A stretch of DNA of 55,422 nucleotides from Chlamydiota bacterium (GTDB lineage Bacteria; Chlamydiota; Chlamydiia; Chlamydiales; JAAZZY01). The notes beneath the pieces are model-generated. The model was not told the origin of the DNA, did no database searches, and saw nothing but the letters and a program-made list of their open reading frames with translations. Of the stretch, positions 35,359-43,629 are shown one piece after another (positions within the stretch are counted from its first letter, which is position 1; the number at the start of each line of letters is the position of its first letter). Where the stretch lies: positions 1-55,422 of the forward strand of contig JAJACU010000002.1 in assembly GCA_022601345.1 (NCBI GenBank), in the 5' to 3' direction. The position numbers and the translations under genes were made by a program.

Positions 35359-36945
35359 ATGATTGTCTTAGATTCAGTTACCATGGGATATGGTAGCCGT
35401 ACCTTATTTGAGAAAGTCTGCTGCGCTTTTAATGATGGAAACCGTTATGGACTTACGGGCCCAAATGGAGCGGGTAAGTCAACACTTCTAAAAATTATTA
35501 TGGGTCAACTTGAGCCTACACAAGGGTGCGTTAAACTTCCTAAAAAAGTGGGTTTCCTAAGGCAAGATATTGAAGGCTTCAAAGATTTTAAAATTATCGA
35601 TGTTGTTATTATGGGTAACCTTCGCTTGTTTGAAGCTTTCCAAGAAAGAGAAAAACTCTACGATGTCGAGATGACAGATGAAGTGGGTATGCGTCTGGGT
35701 GAGCTCGAAGAAATCGTTGGAGAAGAAAACGGCTACATGGCTGAGAGCGATGCAGAGCAGCTTCTTATCGGAATGGGAATTGAAGTAGAGTTCCATCAAA
35801 AGATAATGAGTGAAGTCCCAACAGGCCTTCAGTTTAGAGTGTTACTTTGTCAGGCGCTGTTTGGTGAGCCACAAGCTCTGATCTTAGATGAGCCGACCAA
35901 CCACTTAGATATGCAATCTATTAGATGGTTAGAGCTTTTCCTTTTAGATTATAAAGGTGCTTTAATAGTCGTCAGTCACGATAGGCACTTCTTGAACGCC
36001 GTAACCACGCATATTGCTGACATTGATTTTGAGACAGTTATTATTTATCCTGGAAATTATGACAGCATGGTAATGGCTAAGCTAGCTGTTCAAAAAAGAT
36101 CTGAATTGGAAGCAAAGTCAAAAGAAAAAAAGATTGCAAAACTCCAAGAATTTGTTTCTAAATTTGGAGCAGGATCTCGAGCATCTCAAGTACAATCTCG
36201 AAAAAAAGAGATGGAGCGTCTGCAGCCACAGGATCTTAAGCAAACAAATATTCAAAGGCCCTATGTTGCTTTTTCAGTCACTGAGCAACAGCCAGGAAGG
36301 ATCGTGCTAAAGGTAGAGAACATTTCTAAAGAGTATGAAAAGGGAGAGAAGGTGATCTCTTCATTTAGCTTAGAAGTTCACAGGGGAGATAAGATTGCAG
36401 TTATTGGTAATAACGGGCGAGGAAAAACAACTCTTTTGAAAATGCTTGCCAATGAGCTTGCTTCTGATACAGGAGAGGTAGAACTTGGACATTTAGTTAA
36501 GCTTGCATATTTTCCTCAAAACCATGCAGACCTTGTTGATAAAACTGAAAAAGTACCTATTTTTGATTGGCTACGCTCTAGAAAAGAGGGTGTCTATGAT
36601 CAAGATATACGCGGTGCACTTGGTCGAATGCTTTTTCCTGGAGATGATGCGTTTAAAGATGTTAAAGCCTTGTCTGGAGGGGAAACAGCTCGCCTTATAT
36701 TAGCCGGAATGATGCTCCAAGAGCACAATGTCATTATATTAGATGAGCCAAATAACCACTTGGATCTAGAAGCTGTGTCAGCACTAGCAGATGGACTCAA
36801 AAAATATAAAGGCACGGCAATTGTAGCAAGTCATGACCAAGATCTCATTGAAACTTTTGCTGAAAAACTTATTGCTTTTGAAGAAGATGGAGTTCACATC
36901 TATGATGGAAACCTCAACGAATATTTCAGTGCTAAATCAAAGTAA
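35359..36945 (+). CDS. ybiT: ABC-F ATPase, YbiT type
   Basis: This 528-residue soluble protein has two ATP-binding domains and no membrane helices; ABC-F proteins act on the ribosome E site. NBD1 has Walker A GPNGAGKST (34-42), a degenerate signature SEVPTGLQFRVLL and Walker B LILDEPTNHLD. NBD2 has GNNGRGKTT near 351, a normal LSGGE signature and LDEPNNHLD. The altered NBD1 signature matches YbiT as I recall it. The inter-domain linker is basic. A SpoU methylase gene follows after 4 bp. Confidence 0.9.
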   Translation: MIVLDSVTMGYGSRTLFEKVCCAFNDGNRYGLTGPNGAGKSTLLKIIMGQLEPTQGCVKLPKKVGFLRQDIEGFKDFKIIDVVIMGNLRLFEAFQEREKLYDVEMTDEVGMRLGELEEIVGEENGYMAESDAEQLLIGMGIEVEFHQKIMSEVPTGLQFRVLLCQALFGEPQALILDEPTNHLDMQSIRWLELFLLDYKGALIVVSHDRHFLNAVTTHIADIDFETVIIYPGNYDSMVMAKLAVQKRSELEAKSKEKKIAKLQEFVSKFGAGSRASQVQSRKKEMERLQPQDLKQTNIQRPYVAFSVTEQQPGRIVLKVENISKEYEKGEKVISSFSLEVHRGDKIAVIGNNGRGKTTLLKMLANELASDTGEVELGHLVKLAYFPQNHADLVDKTEKVPIFDWLRSRKEGVYDQDIRGALGRMLFPGDDAFKDVKALSGGETARLILAGMMLQEHNVIILDEPNNHLDLEAVSALADGLKKYKGTAIVASHDQDLIETFAEKLIAFEEDGVHIYDGNLNEYFSAKSK

Positions 36946-36949
36946 ATAA

Positions 36950-37675
36950 GTGTTTACGCAGAAGAAATTCAACTCTTTATCCATAGAAGCTCAGCATAAA
37001 AAAGTCGCTGAGCTTCTAAAGAAGATCTATTTTCAATTTGATCAAGAAACTTTTTTTTATATTCAAAAGCTAGAGACTTATATGGGACTGAAATGGACTA
37101 TCCATGACGACTTAGAGTCTCTCTCGAACAGTTTTCATAAACACATGGGTCAAACAGGAAATGGAATTTCAGAGCATTCACTATTAATAAAAAATAGAGA
37201 CTTAGATAAAGCCTCTAAAGACTGGCTCAATGCTGTTATCTATTTAGATCATTTGCGCTCAGCACATAATGTTGGCAATATTGTACGGACAACAGAAGCT
37301 TTTCGGCTCGGAAAGCTTTGCTTCTCAGATAATATGCCCGATATATCTCACCCTAGCGTTTGCAAAACATCTATGGGAACTCATCATTGGGTGGAGACTG
37401 TGGATAAACCTATAGCTGAGCTACCTGCTCCTCTTATTGTCATAGAAACGCATCAAAAATCAATAAAGCTCCAAGATTTTAAATTTCCTAAAACTTTTAC
37501 ATTAGTTTTAGGTAATGAAGAGTATGGGGTGTCTGAAAAGCTCCTGGAAAAAGCTGACCAAATTGTAGAAGTGCCTTTGTGTGGTCAGAAAAATTCTTTA
37601 AATGTAGCTGCTTGTTTCAGTATTTTAGCCTGGAAAATTGATCAGGATCTTAGAAAGACAGTCAGCTCTCCATAA
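36950..37675 (+). CDS. SpoU/TrmH-family RNA 2'-O-methyltransferase
   Basis: This 241-residue SPOUT enzyme has motif 1 LRSAHNVGNIVRTTEAFRLG (about residues 101-120), motif 2 VLGNEEYGVS and motif 3 VPLCGQKNSLNVAACFSIL, which form the knot and SAM site. An N-terminal helical extension of about 90 residues precedes the fold. It starts with GTG four bases after the ABC-F stop codon, so it is cotranscribed. The exact rRNA or tRNA target is unknown. Confidence 0.9.
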   Translation: MFTQKKFNSLSIEAQHKKVAELLKKIYFQFDQETFFYIQKLETYMGLKWTIHDDLESLSNSFHKHMGQTGNGISEHSLLIKNRDLDKASKDWLNAVIYLDHLRSAHNVGNIVRTTEAFRLGKLCFSDNMPDISHPSVCKTSMGTHHWVETVDKPIAELPAPLIVIETHQKSIKLQDFKFPKTFTLVLGNEEYGVSEKLLEKADQIVEVPLCGQKNSLNVAACFSILAWKIDQDLRKTVSSP

Positions 37676-37755
37676 GAAATGTCATAAATGGATTTTTGTC
37701 CTTTTTATTTATATATTTTTTATGAGAAATAAAAAGTATAACTAGGGGATGTTAT

Positions 37756-38859
37756 ATGAATGAGCTAAGAGACCAACTGCCCGGTATTGGGTCATGCACT
37801 TACTTGAACTATGCAACCTCCGGTACATCCATACTTTTAGATGCTGCAAAAAAGATGGCCGAGCTTTCGGAGCAATTAAAAGAACCTCTTCCATTTCATG
37901 TCAAAGAATGGAAAAAAATATTAGAAGATGCTAGAGAGACGGTTGCTTACCTTATCTCGGCTAAATCTTCTGAAATAGCATTTACAACGGGAACATCTCA
38001 TGGTTTATCTTTGATTGCGAATGGGATCAAATGGAAGAAGGGTGATGAGGTGATCTTCCCTTCTGATGAATTTCCTTCTAACCGATATGTTTGGGAGAAT
38101 TTAAAAGAAAAAGGCATCTTTACTCGATCTATTGAGCCTTCTTTAGAAATCCCTTTTGAAAGGCAGTTAGAAAAAGTAGAGAGTCAGCATATACGCCTTG
38201 TATCTTGTTCGGCCATATCTTACCGTGATGGTAGACGTTTAAACATCAAAGAAATTGCAAAAGTATGTCGTAAAAGGGGTTGGCTTTTGGCAGTTGATGC
38301 GATACAAGCACTCGGTGCAATTCCTATTGATGTCAGAGAATGGGATTGTGATTTTCTAGCAACAGGTGGTCAAAAATGGGTTTTTGGACCTGTTGCAACG
38401 GGTTTTTTATACCTTAGAGAAGAGCTTATTGATGACTTGTATGTCTCCCAGGTGGGATGGGGGAGCTTCGAGAGCTCATTTGATTACCATAAGCCCCTTC
38501 CAGAATTCGCTAAAGGTGCCAAAAGATTTGAGCCAGGCTATGTCAACCTTCCTGCAACTGCTGCTCTTGCAAAGTCCATTGAAGTCATGAATAAGATTGG
38601 TTTTGAAAAAATTTATAATAGAATTGAAAGTCTTACTGAAAGAGCTATGAATGAAATAGGCTCATCTGTGATCACTCCAAAAGAGAGGGGCGGTATTGTC
38701 ACTGTTGGATCAGCAAAAGCTAGCGAGATTCAAAAAAAGCTACAAGATAAAAATATCATTGTTACTCAAAGAGACGACACAATAAGAGTCTCAATGCATG
38801 CTTCGGTACTTGATTCTGAACTGGATGCTTTTTTAAAAGTATATTCTAATTTTAAATAG
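37756..38859 (+). CDS. Class V aminotransferase / cysteine desulfurase-like enzyme
   Basis: This 367-residue PLP enzyme has the Schiff-base lysine in GGQKWVFGP (about K207), PLP aspartate in AVDAIQALGA and the TTGTSHGLSLIANG loop near residue 78. The sequence begins like selenocysteine-lyase/isopenicillin-N-epimerase relatives. No conserved cysteine loop of IscS type is obvious, so an aminotransferase or lyase role is as likely as desulfurase. AGGGGA precedes the ATG. Confidence 0.85.
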   Translation: MNELRDQLPGIGSCTYLNYATSGTSILLDAAKKMAELSEQLKEPLPFHVKEWKKILEDARETVAYLISAKSSEIAFTTGTSHGLSLIANGIKWKKGDEVIFPSDEFPSNRYVWENLKEKGIFTRSIEPSLEIPFERQLEKVESQHIRLVSCSAISYRDGRRLNIKEIAKVCRKRGWLLAVDAIQALGAIPIDVREWDCDFLATGGQKWVFGPVATGFLYLREELIDDLYVSQVGWGSFESSFDYHKPLPEFAKGAKRFEPGYVNLPATAALAKSIEVMNKIGFEKIYNRIESLTERAMNEIGSSVITPKERGGIVTVGSAKASEIQKKLQDKNIIVTQRDDTIRVSMHASVLDSELDAFLKVYSNFK

Positions 38860-38958
38860 TTCTTTGGCCCACTTCAAGTAATCGTGCAAAACAAATTATG
38901 ATGAATAAATTGAGTATCCTTAGTATGTGTAGGTTTTTAGTATAAAGCGTAAGGTTGC

Positions 38959-40707
38959 GTGGCTCCATTTATTATCATTGCAATAGTTATACTGGGTCTT
39001 ATTTTACTAGTCTCAAATAAGTTGAGATATGACATTATTGCCCTGCTACTTCTTAGTGTCTCTCTTATCACAGGAGTTGTTCCACTAGACATGGCTTATG
39101 TGGGCTTTATGAACCCCGCAGTGACAAGTGTTGCTTGTATTATGGTGATTACAAGAGCCTTGATTCACTCAAACATCCTCTATCTTTTTACAAATAAAAC
39201 ATCACATTTAATGAAGTCCCAGGTAGGACATATCACTATTTTAGTTCTTTTAACTACATTTTTCTCCATGTTTATGAATAATGTGGGGGCTCTTAGTTTG
39301 GTTTTGCCTATTGCAGTTAAAACAGCTGATGAAATGAATCACTCACGATCAGCTGTTTTAATGCCAATGGCATTTGGAGCAGGTTTAGGAGGATTGTGCA
39401 CCTCTTTTGGCACACCTCCAAACCTAATTATTTCTAATTTTCGCAGAGAGGCTTTATCTGCTCCATTTAGTGTTTTTGATTTCACCCCAGTAGGCCTTAC
39501 TGTAACCGTTGTTGGGGTGTTATTTTTAATTTTATTTGGTTGGCGTTTAGTTCGTAAAAAAGGCGACCTAGTTAAAACTAAAAAAAATTCTGATCAATAC
39601 ATTTGCGAAGTTATTTTAAAAGAGAACTCACCAATAATTGGGAAAACCTTAAATGAGGTAAATCAAAAAGATCATTTTCCATTCAAAATTTTTGATGTTT
39701 TTGAAAGAGGGGAAGTCTGTAAAAATTCAAAGAGAAAGTTTGAACAACACGATCGCTTGATGATAAATATGCAAGTCAAAGATTTAGAATCTCTTGTGCA
39801 CAAATACAAAGTTCAATTTAGGCTTTTAAATCACCCAGAGCATAAAGAATATCATTTTGTTGAAGCTGTGGTTGTTAAAGGATCAAGGCTTATTGGAAGG
39901 GAGCTTAAAGATTTAAACTTATCAGGCAGATTTGACTTTAACATAATTGGAGTGCGTCAGTCAGAAGAAGAAAAAGAACATTTATTAGAAAAAAAATCTC
40001 TGCAAGCAGGAGATGCAGTGATAATTGCCACAAAGCAAGAAAAACTGAACAAACATACCAATTACTTGGGTCTGCTTCTTGTTAATTGGTTAGATCCTAT
40101 TAAAGAAATAGAATTTAAAAATTTTCTACCTCTAATTTTCTTTTTATTTACGATAACACTAAATATCTTAAAAATTATCCCTTTGCCAGTAGCCCTAGGG
40201 TTTTCAGTTCTCTTGATAATACTAACTAAAGCTCTTCCATTAAGGCTTCTGTATGAGAGTGTCAATTGGCCTGTTATTATTTTGCTAGCAGCAATGATAC
40301 CCATAGCTCAAAGTTTTCAGTCAACAGGTGGAGCTGAGCTCATTTCAAACTTATTTGTGAATGTATTTTGCAAGTGTCATCCAATTGTTTTGCTCTCACT
40401 CATAATGTTGATTACAATTTTTTTGTCGGATTTGATTAACAATACAGCAACAGCTTTGATTATGGCTCCGATTGCAATTGACGTTGCTAAAAGTGCGAGC
40501 TTAAGTATTGATACTTTTTTGATGGCAGTTGCAATTGGAGCCTCTTGCTCTTTTGCAACACCCATTGGGCATCAAAATAATGTGATTATATATAATATCG
40601 GTAAGTATAAGTTTTCAGATTACTTAAGACTTGGAATTCCATTAGAATTTGTTGTCTTCGGAGTTGCTTTGTTGTCGTTGTTATATTTTTGGCCAATATA
40701 TGCTTGA
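38959..40707 (+). CDS. SLC13/DASS-family permease with TrkA-C domains
   Basis: This 582-residue transporter has two sets of membrane helices (about residues 1-205 and 385-582). They flank a cytosolic part of about 180 residues with two TrkA-C-like modules (KENSPIIGKTLNEVN and VKGSRLIGRELKDLN). Paired motifs NNVGALSLVLP with FGTPPNL, and NNTATALIMAP with SFATPIGH, mark the SLC13 ion transporter fold. Cargo may be a dicarboxylate, sulfate or similar anion. It starts with GTG behind AAGG. Its stop lies 6 bp from the convergent RNase P RNA. Confidence 0.88.
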   Translation: MAPFIIIAIVILGLILLVSNKLRYDIIALLLLSVSLITGVVPLDMAYVGFMNPAVTSVACIMVITRALIHSNILYLFTNKTSHLMKSQVGHITILVLLTTFFSMFMNNVGALSLVLPIAVKTADEMNHSRSAVLMPMAFGAGLGGLCTSFGTPPNLIISNFRREALSAPFSVFDFTPVGLTVTVVGVLFLILFGWRLVRKKGDLVKTKKNSDQYICEVILKENSPIIGKTLNEVNQKDHFPFKIFDVFERGEVCKNSKRKFEQHDRLMINMQVKDLESLVHKYKVQFRLLNHPEHKEYHFVEAVVVKGSRLIGRELKDLNLSGRFDFNIIGVRQSEEEKEHLLEKKSLQAGDAVIIATKQEKLNKHTNYLGLLLVNWLDPIKEIEFKNFLPLIFFLFTITLNILKIIPLPVALGFSVLLIILTKALPLRLLYESVNWPVIILLAAMIPIAQSFQSTGGAELISNLFVNVFCKCHPIVLLSLIMLITIFLSDLINNTATALIMAPIAIDVAKSASLSIDTFLMAVAIGASCSFATPIGHQNNVIIYNIGKYKFSDYLRLGIPLEFVVFGVALLSLLYFWPIYA

Positions 40708-40712
40708 AAAAC

Positions 40713-41052
40713 GAAGGGAAGACGATAAGCCGGATTTTGTCGAGAGCAATCATTTATCTAGGAAAACTGTCACCAGTTTTCTCAAGCGATTTCCCCCACT
40801 CCTGCGGACCACAGTTAAGAGTAGAGTTCTTGCTTCGGATAGGGTTTACAGCACCTTAAGTTACCTTAAGTATGGCTCACTCATGAAGTAAGCATTTTCA
40901 TCCTGTTGCCTAAAAGACACGGCCTATTTTCTGTTGCACTTTCCGTAGCCTTACGGCCCCCAGCGTTTCACTGGTATCCTTGTCCTATGAAGTCCGGACT
41001 TTCCTCTCCTACCAAATACCCTAAGGCGGCAGCGATTGCTTGTCTTCCCTCA
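40713..41052 (-). ncRNA. rnpB: RNase P RNA (catalytic subunit)
   Basis: On the minus strand the RNA begins GGGAAGAC and ends GTCTTCCC, the P1 pairing. The conserved box GAGGAAAGTCCGGACT lies at 40991-41006 (complement), and the 3' box AAATCCGGCTTATCG (about 40724-40739) follows CTAGATAAATGATTGC, as in type A RNase P RNAs. It processes the 5' end of tRNAs. Only about 13 bp separate it from the upstream zinc-ribbon gene stop, so its promoter lies in that gene or it is processed from a joint transcript. Confidence 0.95.
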
Positions 41053-41064
41053 GAAAATAAATAT

Positions 41065-41835
41065 TTATGAAGCGGCTATTTTTCTACGTCTTCTACGAGG
41101 TGTTGCAGATGTCGTTTCTGCTTCTTCAGCCTGAGCCGCCCAATAAAGAATACGTGAGCAATGTTCACAAAACACTATTCTTTCACCTTTTCGAACTAAG
41201 TTTTCTTGTTGGGCTGTGAGTGCAATATGGCACCCACTACAACATCTGTTGTTAACAGCTACAACAACACGGTTGCGTTTGTTGTTAATAAGCTTTTCAT
41301 AGACTGCAAAAATTTCAGCTTCAGCCTTTGGAACAAGTAAATCTCTTTGCTCTTTTAAGGTAATGCCTTCTTTATTAACTTCTGCAATATTTGCATAAAT
41401 TTCTTCTTCTAGAGCTTTACTGTTTTCGCTCGTAGAGTCGTAGGTAGTTTGTAGAGCGGCTAGAGAGTCTTCCTCAGCCATCAATTGGTCAGAAGCAGCA
41501 TTAAGCTTGTGTTCTAAGTTTGCTCTTTCACGGTCTGCTCTTGAAATCTCTTGATTAAGGGCATTAAACTCTTCAATCTTTTTAACAAGATCTTGTTGAG
41601 ATTCAAACTTTTTGATTTTCTCTTTGATTTCTTTAATGGTGTCTTCATAAGAAGTCACTTCAAGTTTAATTTCTTCAGTCTCGGTCGTCTTGTCGACAAT
41701 CTTTTGACGAAGATTTTTCTTCAAAGACTCGATTTCCTCAAGTTCGTGTTTACGAGTTTTTTTTAACTTCATTAAACGGATCATCTTGATATCAAATTCT
41801 TGAATCTCTAAGATAACGCTGAGCTTTTCAAGCAT
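41065..41835 (-). CDS. C4 zinc-ribbon coiled-coil protein (CT398/CdsZ type)
   Basis: This 256-residue protein is a long coiled coil (about residues 10-190) followed by a zinc ribbon: CSGCH and, 20 residues on, CEHC. A basic arginine-rich tail closes it (RRRRRK). The layout matches chlamydial CT398, reported to bind sigma-54 and type III secretion parts (CdsZ). I chose the ATG at 41835 because AAGGAA lies just upstream; a longer frame adds 28 unlikely residues. It lies directly upstream of rnpB. Confidence 0.88.
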   Translation of the reverse strand: MLEKLSVILEIQEFDIKMIRLMKLKKTRKHELEEIESLKKNLRQKIVDKTTETEEIKLEVTSYEDTIKEIKEKIKKFESQQDLVKKIEEFNALNQEISRADRERANLEHKLNAASDQLMAEEDSLAALQTTYDSTSENSKALEEEIYANIAEVNKEGITLKEQRDLLVPKAEAEIFAVYEKLINNKRNRVVVAVNNRCCSGCHIALTAQQENLVRKGERIVFCEHCSRILYWAAQAEEAETTSATPRRRRRKIAAS

Positions 41836-41930
41836 AGAAAATTCCTTGTAGGGATAAAGTTTTATTGATAAATAATTTAAAAGCTCACGTATTATGCTCA
41901 ATAAATGAATAATCTTCAATAGAATATCTT

Positions 41931-42818
41931 ATGAAAATAGTTTTAACTGGATCAAAAGAATTTTTAGCCCAATATGTAAGGGATTTTTTTACAAAGAAGG
42001 GGCATGAAGTGCTGCTTGTGCACCGCTTCCCTGAGAAAAATGGAGAAATTAGCTTTGATCAAATAAAAACTAATGCTTTTCCAGATTGTGATTTGGTCAT
42101 TAATTTTCCTGAGACTCAGCTGTTAAACCGCAAAAAAGGTATTGAGAGTTATAAAAATAAATTTAATAAGACGCGAATAGAGTCAACAGCAATAGTTAGA
42201 AAAGCTCTTCAAAAAATGAAAAACCCTCCTAAAATTTGGATTTCGTTTTCTTCAGTGAGTTGCTATCCCAAAGAAGATGATCGAGTTTTCCAAGAAGAAG
42301 ACGATATTGGCGATGACCTTACAGCAAGCTTAGTAAAGCAATGGGAACAGGCTGCAGATTTAGGAGAGGGTTCTCCAGTACGTACAGTGATTTTGAGAAC
42401 GGGATTAATTTTAAGTAAAGAAGAAGGCTTGCTCTCTGAGGTCGTTCCTCTTTTTAGGATAGGTTTAGGTTCGATTATTGGCGATGGCTCAGAAGCATTT
42501 CCTTGGATTTACTATAAAGACTTATGTTCGTTTTTGAACTACGTTATGGAAAATGAAGTTGAACAAGGAACCTATAATTTAGTAGCACCTCAAATGATTA
42601 ACTCTAGATCTTTTAGCCAAGCATTGGCTGAAATTATGCAGCGGCGTATTTTTTTCAAACTTCCTAAAAGATTTTTTCAGAAAAGGTTGGGGGATGTGGG
42701 TGAAATTGTTTTAGCTAAAGCTAAGATATACCCTGGAAGAATTTTGAAAACGGGATTTAATTTTCGTTATCCTGCAATCTACCCTGCACTTGTTGATTCA
42801 TTTAGTTCAAATTTCTAA
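41931..42818 (+). CDS. TIGR01777-family epimerase-like protein with degenerate Rossmann loop
   Basis: This 295-residue protein follows the TIGR01777 (YfcH/SDR39) plan: ...VINFPETQLLNRKKG, a VRTVILRTGLILSKEEG strand, GSGSQ-like region replaced by GDGSEAFPWIYYKDL, and a C-terminal DUF1731-like part ending TGFNFRYPAIYPALVDSF. The usual GGTGFIG cofactor loop at the start reads TGSKEFLAQ, so NAD(P) binding may be weak or lost. It is divergent from the zinc-ribbon gene. Function unknown. Confidence 0.85.
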   Translation: MKIVLTGSKEFLAQYVRDFFTKKGHEVLLVHRFPEKNGEISFDQIKTNAFPDCDLVINFPETQLLNRKKGIESYKNKFNKTRIESTAIVRKALQKMKNPPKIWISFSSVSCYPKEDDRVFQEEDDIGDDLTASLVKQWEQAADLGEGSPVRTVILRTGLILSKEEGLLSEVVPLFRIGLGSIIGDGSEAFPWIYYKDLCSFLNYVMENEVEQGTYNLVAPQMINSRSFSQALAEIMQRRIFFKLPKRFFQKRLGDVGEIVLAKAKIYPGRILKTGFNFRYPAIYPALVDSFSSNF

Positions 42819-42872
42819 GGACCTTCTGTCTAATTTGACAATTATTTCAATCCTCCCTATTCAAGGATAATT

Positions 42873-42902
42873 ATGAAAATTAATCTGATAGTGAGCAGGT
42901 GA
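42873..42902 (+). CDS. Possible 9-residue leader peptide
   Basis: ATG with AAGGA five bases upstream opens a frame MKINLIVSR that stops in TGATG, sharing a base with the next start codon. It could couple translation of the following secreted protein. Too short to be sure. Confidence 0.3.
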   Translation: MKINLIVSR

Positions 42903-43288
42903 TGAAAAGAGTTTTTACTTTATTTCTTTTATTGATTTCGGGCTTTTTGTTTTCCTATCAAGGGCAAAGCCCAAATCCAGGCTTTTTATTTCAAATTGAT
43001 GGAGGACGTAGGGTTTCTCCTATTGTAAATACGCAAAATAGACAAGAGCTTGCAATTGGCTTTCTTACTGTAACGAGCACAGATAATGAAGGCGCTCTAA
43101 ATTCATCTGCTGACCAGCAGAATGTAAATGCTCTTTTGCAACAGGTTAACCAACTTTATGTTCAAATTTTTAATCAATGTGGAAGCGGTTCTAAAAGCGC
43201 TCCTACACCAACTTATGCTCCTGCTAAAAGAAGTCCTCCAATAAGTGGATGTGAACATAGACGTTCGTCAAAATGGAGATCATCATGA
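42902..43288 (+). CDS. Small secreted hypothetical protein 1
   Basis: This 128-residue protein has a signal peptide (core FTLFLLLISGFLFS, cleavage near residue 18). The mature part is Gln/Asn-rich with a long amphipathic stretch (QQNVNALLQQVNQLYVQIFNQ), then a proline-rich basic tail. An ATG one codon inside the longest frame is preferred, with GAGCAGG upstream. Its stop overlaps the start of the next gene (ATGA), so the pair is translationally coupled. Family unknown; periplasmic or surface. Confidence 0.65.
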   Translation: MKRVFTLFLLLISGFLFSYQGQSPNPGFLFQIDGGRRVSPIVNTQNRQELAIGFLTVTSTDNEGALNSSADQQNVNALLQQVNQLYVQIFNQCGSGSKSAPTPTYAPAKRSPPISGCEHRRSSKWRSS

Positions 43289-43617
43289 AAAAATATTTGT
43301 TAATACTTAGTTTCCTTTCTGTTTTTGCATTTGCTCAACAGCCCGTTGAAATCACTTATGATGCAGTTAATCGCGAGTTTCAAGCACAACTTCAAAAGCT
43401 CTTTCAAGACTTTACTGATCAGCAAGCATCTCAAGGTAATGAAGTCTTGGTTAATTACTATGATAATATGGGGGAGGTGCGAGTCTCTTCAGGGACAGCA
43501 GGAGCTCCTTCTTACTTAAGGACAATATCTAACTATAAAGTGCAATTTATGAGAGAGCGCCAATTGACTTCAACAAAGGGTGTGGTTTGTTCTGATAAAG
43601 TCATGTCTCAACTTTAG
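43285..43617 (+). CDS. Small secreted hypothetical protein 2
   Basis: This 110-residue protein has a signal peptide (MKKYLLILSFLSVFAFAQQ). An ATG four codons inside the longest frame has GGAG seven bases upstream and overlaps the previous stop by four bases. The mature part is mixed helix and strand with YDNMGEVRV. Unrecognised. It ends 12 bp before glyA, so one transcript may cover leader, both proteins and glyA. Confidence 0.65.
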   Translation: MKKYLLILSFLSVFAFAQQPVEITYDAVNREFQAQLQKLFQDFTDQQASQGNEVLVNYYDNMGEVRVSSGTAGAPSYLRTISNYKVQFMRERQLTSTKGVVCSDKVMSQL

Positions 43618-43629
43618 GTACCTTGATGT

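Noticed and set aside
40725-40891. Coding frame running through the end of the SLC13 gene
   Set aside because: The region is RNase P RNA on the other strand with clear conserved boxes.
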